A stretch of 10,917 bases of DNA from Candidatus Methanophagaceae archaeon. Lineage in GTDB: Archaea; Halobacteriota; Syntropharchaeia; Alkanophagales; Methanospirareceae. Within the stretch, counting starts at the first letter, position 1; every line of letters begins with the position of its first letter. The notes beneath the pieces were generated by a model. It was given only the letters and a program-made list of their open reading frames with translations, was not told the DNA's origin and did no database searches. The DNA lies in assembly GCA_013374505.1 (NCBI GenBank), contig QENJ01000090.1, positions 1 to 10,917 of the forward strand, written 5' to 3'. Positions 6,985 to 10,917 of this stretch are shown here, piece after piece. A program made the translations under genes and the position numbers.

Positions 6985-8015
6985 AAATTGGTGATAGTGT
7001 AGTTGGAGAAGGGGCACCTTGCTTTGTAGTGGCAGAGATAGGCTTGAACCATAATGGCGATTTAGGACTAGCCAAAAGGCTCATTGATGCGGCTGTGGGA
7101 TGCGGAGCAGATGCGGTTAAGTTCCAAAAACGGAGCGTAGATAAGATTTTGACTAAAGAAGCGTTGGATGCACCATATGACACGTGGTACGCATACGGGA
7201 AAACCTATGGGGAACATAGGAATGCTTTAGAACTATCAAACGAAGATTTTATTGAATTACAGGATTATTCAAACAGTAGAAAAATCATCTTTTTTGCATC
7301 ACCATGGGATGAAGAAAGTGCCGACTTTTTAGAAACTATAAATCTACCAGTATATAAAATAGCTTCTGCGGATTTAATAAACTTGCCCCTCATAGAACAT
7401 GTAGCAAAGAAAAGAAAACCAATGATTGTCTCTACCGGTATGAGTACCCTGGATGAGGTAAAAGATGCAGTAGATGTAATATCAAAATATACAGATGAAT
7501 TGATTCTTTTGCATTGTGTATCTACATATCCCAGCGATTCCGAAGAGATAAACCTCAGAAATATGGAAACGCTAAGAAAAACGTTCAATTGCTCTGTGGG
7601 CTATTCAGGGCATGAAAGAGGTATAGCAGTAAGCGAAGCTGCTGTTGCACTTGGAGCTTGTGTTGTGGAAAGACATTTCACTCTGGACAGAACGATGAAA
7701 GGCCCGGACCATGCAGCATCATTAGAACCTCCAGGACTCTTCAAATTGGTTAGGGATATAAAAAGCATTGAAAAATCTATTGGTACATCAGAAAAAAGAA
7801 TACAAGAAAGAGAAAAGTCAATAAGGACTAAATTGGCAAAAAGTGTTGTGGCGGCTGTTGATATTCCGAAAGGGACAGTGATATCACGAGCGATGCTGAC
7901 GGTGAAAGGACCTAACACAGGATTACCGCCTAAGTACATTTATATTTTGCCGGGTAAAAAAGCGGTGAACGATATTAAAGTGGATAGTGTTATAACGGAG
8001 GAGATGATCGAGTGA
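6957..8015 (+). CDS. neuB: N-acetylneuraminate / legionaminate-type synthase (NeuB domain plus SAF domain)
   Basis: The protein has 352 residues, full length. It condenses phosphoenolpyruvate with an N-acetylhexosamine to make a nine-carbon sialic-type acid. Residues about 20-265 form the TIM-barrel NeuB domain: AEIGLNHNGD (26-35), AVKFQKR (53-59), STGMSTLDEV (159-168), LHCVSTYPS (185-193), GYSGHERG (215-222) and VVERHFTLDR with KGPDHAASLEP (236-258). His219 and His240 keep the 21-residue spacing of the Mn2+ ligands of Neisseria NeuB, offset by four. Residues about 290-352 form the SAF/antifreeze-like domain that caps the partner active site in the dimer. Oddly, its usual KRPGTG motif reads KGPNTG (317-322), so Gly318 replaces the Arg that contacts the sugar acyl group. 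The product could be Neu5Ac, legionaminic acid or another; PseI-type is less likely from the KGPDH region. Confidence 0.92.
   Translation: MGYHFKKKLKIGDSVVGEGAPCFVVAEIGLNHNGDLGLAKRLIDAAVGCGADAVKFQKRSVDKILTKEALDAPYDTWYAYGKTYGEHRNALELSNEDFIELQDYSNSRKIIFFASPWDEESADFLETINLPVYKIASADLINLPLIEHVAKKRKPMIVSTGMSTLDEVKDAVDVISKYTDELILLHCVSTYPSDSEEINLRNMETLRKTFNCSVGYSGHERGIAVSEAAVALGACVVERHFTLDRTMKGPDHAASLEPPGLFKLVRDIKSIEKSIGTSEKRIQEREKSIRTKLAKSVVAAVDIPKGTVISRAMLTVKGPNTGLPPKYIYILPGKKAVNDIKVDSVITEEMIE
7997..8003 (+). promoter_or_regulatory. Shine-Dalgarno site supporting the GTG start at 8012
   Basis: GGAGGAG lies eight bases before the GTG at 8012, inside the end of neuB. It supports the GTG start, which overlaps the neuB stop as GTGA. 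Confidence 0.75.
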
Positions 8016-8872
8016 AGATAAAACTATTCGCGATGGATGTTGATGGTGTATTGACTGATGGGGGTATGTACTATACAGAAAAAGGGGAAGTAATGAAAAA
8101 ATTTAGTACCCGGGATGGAATGGGAATTGAACTTCTTCGTAAAAATAAAATAATACCTGCGATTATCACAAAGGAGCATAGCAAAATTCTTATCAAACGG
8201 GCAGATAAGTTGAAAGTAGAGGAAGTATTCATTGGTGTTGATGATAAGCTAAAAGTAATCAAAGAACTTGCTGAGAAATATGATTTAGATTTTAGCGAGG
8301 TTGCATACATTGGTGATGATATTAATGACTTGCCAGTTTTAGAGAAGGTAGGTTTAAGTTTCGCACCAGATGATGCCGTGCCTGAAATAAAACAAGTCGT
8401 GGATTATGTAACTTCAAAAAAAGGAGGTGAAGGCGCACTTCGTGAAGCAGTCGATTTCATATTAGCAGGTAATGTAGCAACATCTCATTATGTCAAATTG
8501 TTGGTAAACTCTCCAAAAATTGTTGATAAACCTTGGGGACGAGAGATATGGATCGCAGAAGAGAGGGAGTATGCAGGAAAGATTTTGGAAATTAATAAAG
8601 GCATGCAAACGAGTTTGGATTATCATATAAAGAAGAAAGAAACGCTGCATGTATTTGGGGGAATTTTGAACGTTGAATTGCTTAATGGTAAGGTTGCAAT
8701 AGTACATTCAGGAAAGTCAATAACATTTAATCCTGGTGATGCACATAGATTGAAAGCAATAGATAATGTAAAAATTTTTGAAGTATCTACACCTCAATTG
8801 GATGATGTTTTTAGATTGAAAGAGGACTATAACCGTCAGCTTATCCCAAAACAGATGAAACCCATCGAATAG
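8012..8872 (+). CDS. KdsC-like HAD phosphatase fused to a cupin domain
   Basis: The protein has 286 residues in two domains. Residues 1-152 form a KdsC-type (cap-less, C0) HAD phosphatase with the nucleophile loop MDVDGVLTDG (8-17; D9, D11), ITKEHS (52-57), the lysine of VDDK (76-79), GDDINDLPVL (101-110) and the family's C-terminal GGEGALRE (138-145). The ITKE form resembles phosphatase domains linked to CMP-sialic acid synthetases. Residues about 168-275 form a single cupin with KPWGREIW (173-180), SLDYHIKKKE (201-210) and FNPGDAHRL (239-247). His205, Glu210 and His245 are likely metal ligands. The phosphatase may dephosphorylate a nonulosonate 9-phosphate; the cupin role (sugar isomerase/epimerase or binding) is unknown. 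GTG is the start, overlapping the neuB stop. Domain calls are firm; substrates are inferred. Confidence 0.88.
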   Translation: MKIKLFAMDVDGVLTDGGMYYTEKGEVMKKFSTRDGMGIELLRKNKIIPAIITKEHSKILIKRADKLKVEEVFIGVDDKLKVIKELAEKYDLDFSEVAYIGDDINDLPVLEKVGLSFAPDDAVPEIKQVVDYVTSKKGGEGALREAVDFILAGNVATSHYVKLLVNSPKIVDKPWGREIWIAEEREYAGKILEINKGMQTSLDYHIKKKETLHVFGGILNVELLNGKVAIVHSGKSITFNPGDAHRLKAIDNVKIFEVSTPQLDDVFRLKEDYNRQLIPKQMKPIE

Positions 8873-8939
8873 GGTGGATTTGAGCGAACCAAAGGAAGAA
8901 ATGCCAATTTATCTGAGTTTTAGGACCTGCTCATTGAAA

Positions 8940-8948
8940 GGCGGTGAT
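8940..8948 (+). promoter_or_regulatory. Archaeal-type Shine-Dalgarno site; decides the start at 8953
   Basis: GGCGGTGAT is one mismatch from the archaeal 16S complement GGAGGTGAT. Its core GGTG ends six bases before the ATG at 8953. Earlier in-frame starts (GTG 8944, ATG 8947) lie inside the site, so 8953 is preferred. The preceding 8873-8939 stretch has one weak TATA-like TTTAT at 8908-8912. Confidence 0.65.
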
Positions 8949-8952
8949 GAAG

Positions 8953-10002
8953 ATGCTATCTAAACGCTTTGAATATGATGGAAAACCAGCCATAAGATTA
9001 AACGAACTGCAACTTAGAATGAAAAGGCAGATAGAGAGTAAAATAGAAGATGGCACATATTCCTTTGAAGAAGTGCCTTGCTGTGTTTGTGGCGGTAGGA
9101 ATTGTGAGATTTTGTCCGAAAAAGATCGTTACGGTTTATATGTGCCAGTAGTGATCTGCAAGGATTGCGGATTAATTCAAACGAATCCAAGAATGACGCA
9201 GGAAGCTTATAATCAGTTCTATGAACTCGAATATAGCAAGCTCTACAGAGAAGGATTGATAGATGTGTTTTTTAAATTTCAATACGAGCGTGGAAAGGAA
9301 ATTTATCAATATTTAAAAAATAACTTGAAAATTGATTTAATCAATCTAAAAGTGCTTGAGGTTGGAACAGGGGTGGGGGGCATATTATACGCTTTCAAAG
9401 AAAAAGGAAATGAAGTATATGGTTGTGACTTGGGTTCTGAATACATCGCATTTGGAAGGGATAAATACAATTTGAACCTACAAATTGGAACAATTGAGGA
9501 TATTGACGCATCTTGGACTCCAGATATTGTGATATATTCGCATGTGTTGGAGCATATATTGAACCCTATGAGAGAATTAAGTAAGCTTAAATCGATTGTA
9601 GATGATAATTCATATATATATATCGAAGTACCAGCTCTTAGATATATAAAAAAATATTGTGGTGGTAACCTCCTTTGTTGGGTTCAAAATGCCCATGTAT
9701 ATTACTTCACTTTAAAAACATTGAGAAATATTATGAAAAAAACGGGTTATGATATTGTCACTGGTGATGAAATTAGCAATATTCATAGTATTTTTAAAAA
9801 ATCTTCATCAAAAAATCTTCAATTTGAATTTGAAAATGACTATAACAATGCCATTTCTTTTTTACGAAGAATGGAGTTTTATAGATTTGTGCCTGCGCCT
9901 TATAACGTTAAACAATTAACGATGCCTGTAATGGTCAGCTTTCTGAAGCGTGTTGGTCTTTATAATACGGCTAAAGAGGTATATTATAAAATTAAATCTT
10001 GA
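8953..10002 (+). CDS. Class I SAM methyltransferase with N-terminal zinc-binding motif
   Basis: The protein has 349 residues from the preferred ATG. An N-terminal region carries two Cys pairs, CCVCGG (43-48) and CKDCGL (69-74), with the usual QTNPRMTQEAYNQFY follow-on, as in zinc-knuckle methyltransferases of sugar and lipopolysaccharide loci. The methyltransferase domain then shows motif I VLEVGTGVGG (134-143), the acidic D159 in YGCDLGSE, and DIVIYSHVLEHI (191-202) of the Methyltransf_23 type. The C-terminal 100 residues are not recognisable. It lies 80 bp after the phosphatase-cupin gene with its own ribosome-binding site, so it is probably in the same transcription direction and perhaps the same operon. 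A sugar or nonulosonate methyltransferase role is inferred. Its 3' end overlaps the convergent flippase gene by 11 bp. Confidence 0.88.
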   Translation: MLSKRFEYDGKPAIRLNELQLRMKRQIESKIEDGTYSFEEVPCCVCGGRNCEILSEKDRYGLYVPVVICKDCGLIQTNPRMTQEAYNQFYELEYSKLYREGLIDVFFKFQYERGKEIYQYLKNNLKIDLINLKVLEVGTGVGGILYAFKEKGNEVYGCDLGSEYIAFGRDKYNLNLQIGTIEDIDASWTPDIVIYSHVLEHILNPMRELSKLKSIVDDNSYIYIEVPALRYIKKYCGGNLLCWVQNAHVYYFTLKTLRNIMKKTGYDIVTGDEISNIHSIFKKSSSKNLQFEFENDYNNAISFLRRMEFYRFVPAPYNVKQLTMPVMVSFLKRVGLYNTAKEVYYKIKS

Positions 10003-10917
10003 ATAGCTCCTTAAAAAACTTAATCTCCTCTTTTTTAACGCCCTTTAAAAGCAATAGAATCGCAGCATAAACAACAGCACAAACTCCGATTAAAATCAGA
10101 ACATTTAATATCCCTACGGGATTCCATTTGATAATTACTAACGACATTACAATCGAGGCAAAGATACTTTTCAATATGAATCCAAAATTAACGTCAAATT
10201 TAAAGTATTTGAAAGAATAATATGATGTAAGAATAAGTGCAAGTGTAAATGCGAGCAATGTTGTAATCGCCGCGCCTAAGATACCTATGTAAGGAACAAA
10301 AATCACGTTCAATCCAAGATTTAGTATAGCTGCTGTAATCCATATTGTACCCGTAATTTCAATTCTCTTCTTTAAAACTATTACCTGCGCAATAACTGCA
10401 TAAGCACCAAACAACAACGCACTTGCTGCAACAAAAGGCGTTATCAGATATCCTTCCGATGCAATCTCAGGTGTGGATAATATCGTTAATATAGGCTTTG
10501 ATAAAAGAGATAACCCAAATGCGGCGGGAATTGCCAACAGCAAGAAATATTTTAATGAATACCTTAATATTGTTTTCACCTCGTTCATATTATTCTCGTC
10601 GTAATATTTGGATAAAACAGCAGGTAGCATAAAAGTGAGTGGTGCTAAGAACATGTTGATCATACTGCCCAATGCATAGCCGGGGGAATAATATCCAACA
10701 AAAGCTGTACCCAAAAATATACCAATCACATAACGATCACTCGAGTTTACTACCCAGCTTGATAAATTACTGGGAACGGTTGGTATACTAAACGCCAGAT
10801 ATTCTCTCATATGCGTAAATTTAGGGATTTTGACGCCAATCTCAGAGAGGATAATGCAAGCCTGAATTAAGAATACAAAAAAACTTGAAATCAAAAGCCC
10901 GATTACAGCACCAAAAA
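9992..10917 (-). CDS. Wzx/MOP-type polysaccharide flippase, C-terminal part; 5' end beyond window
   Basis: The gene reads on the minus strand and stays open to the right edge (codons before TTG at 10894 read FGAVIGL), so the start lies outside. About 307 residues are visible, with roughly nine membrane segments. The stretch YLAFSIPTVPSNLSSW followed by VNSSDRYVIGIFLG is typical of the second half of MOP-superfamily oligosaccharide flippases, as are FLAPLTFMLPAVLSKYY and LNLGLNVIFVPYIGILGAA. Such proteins move lipid-linked glycan units across the cytoplasmic membrane. The complete family length is about 450-500 residues, so the N-terminal third is missing here. It converges on the methyltransferase gene, with tails overlapping by 11 bp, so it is a separate transcript. 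The substrate cannot be read from sequence. Confidence 0.9.
   Translation of the reverse strand, partial: FGAVIGLLISSFFVFLIQACIILSEIGVKIPKFTHMREYLAFSIPTVPSNLSSWVVNSSDRYVIGIFLGTAFVGYYSPGYALGSMINMFLAPLTFMLPAVLSKYYDENNMNEVKTILRYSLKYFLLLAIPAAFGLSLLSKPILTILSTPEIASEGYLITPFVAASALLFGAYAVIAQVIVLKKRIEITGTIWITAAILNLGLNVIFVPYIGILGAAITTLLAFTLALILTSYYSFKYFKFDVNFGFILKSIFASIVMSLVIIKWNPVGILNVLILIGVCAVVYAAILLLLKGVKKEEIKFFKELFKI
10031..10036 (+). terminator. Possible T-tract terminator for the plus-strand genes
   Basis: A run of six T follows the methyltransferase stop by 28 bases. Archaeal RNA polymerase often stops at such oligo-T tracts without a hairpin. It lies inside the oppositely oriented flippase gene, so it could also be coincidental. 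Confidence 0.25.

Noticed and set aside
7601..7939. Minus-strand frame of 112 codons opposite neuB
   Set aside because: neuB is intact and conserved on the plus strand here; the reverse frame is an antisense shadow with no motif.
8873..8959. Short frame of about 29 codons after the phosphatase-cupin gene
   Set aside because: No convincing start or ribosome-binding site, and it overlaps the Shine-Dalgarno site and start of the methyltransferase gene.

Overview
The window is a block of surface-polysaccharide or glycoprotein-glycan genes from an AT-rich genome, most likely an archaeon. Three things point to archaea. The DUF1616 membrane domain occurs twice (1143-1757, 2674-3483) and is mainly archaeal, best known from methanogen-related Euryarchaeota. 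Some Shine-Dalgarno sites have the archaeal GGTGAT form (8940-8948). Genes are packed with ATGA/GTGA stop-start overlaps. The lineage is inferred; no rRNA or tRNA gene is present to test it.

Layout. 1-291 is the C-terminal end of a GT4 glycosyltransferase cut by the window edge. 324-1130 is a class I SAM methyltransferase. 1143-4962 is a coupled run: a small DUF1616 protein, a GT2 glycosyltransferase, and a large DUF1616 plus GT-C-like membrane protein split by one in-frame TGA at 3481-3483. The small DUF1616 gene looks like a paralogue of the large one that has lost about 515-535 internal codons and its extreme C-terminus. After a 205-bp gap comes a second coupled run (5168-8872): a sialyltransferase-like protein with EDG and HP motifs, CMP-sialic acid synthetase (NeuA), sialic acid synthase (NeuB), and a KdsC-like HAD phosphatase fused to a cupin. 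A second methyltransferase with a zinc-binding N-terminus follows (8953-10002). On the minus strand, converging on it, is the C-terminal part of a Wzx-type flippase (9992-10917) that runs off the right edge.

How the genes fit together. NeuB would condense a hexosamine with phosphoenolpyruvate to a nonulosonic (sialic-like) acid. The HAD domain could remove a phosphate from the product, NeuA would activate it as the CMP sugar, and the 5168 gene would transfer it to an acceptor glycan. GT4, GT2 and the GT-C-like protein would build or transfer the rest of the glycan, the methyltransferases would decorate it, and the flippase would move lipid-linked glycan across the membrane. No sugar 2-epimerase (NeuC type) or other precursor gene is in the window, so which nonulosonic acid is made cannot be told.

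The main oddities are the in-frame TGA in the large membrane protein, the internally deleted paralogue beside it, a Gly in NeuB where the family usually has a substrate-binding Arg, and the phosphatase-cupin fusion. No tRNA, rRNA, CRISPR array, IS element or integrase was seen.
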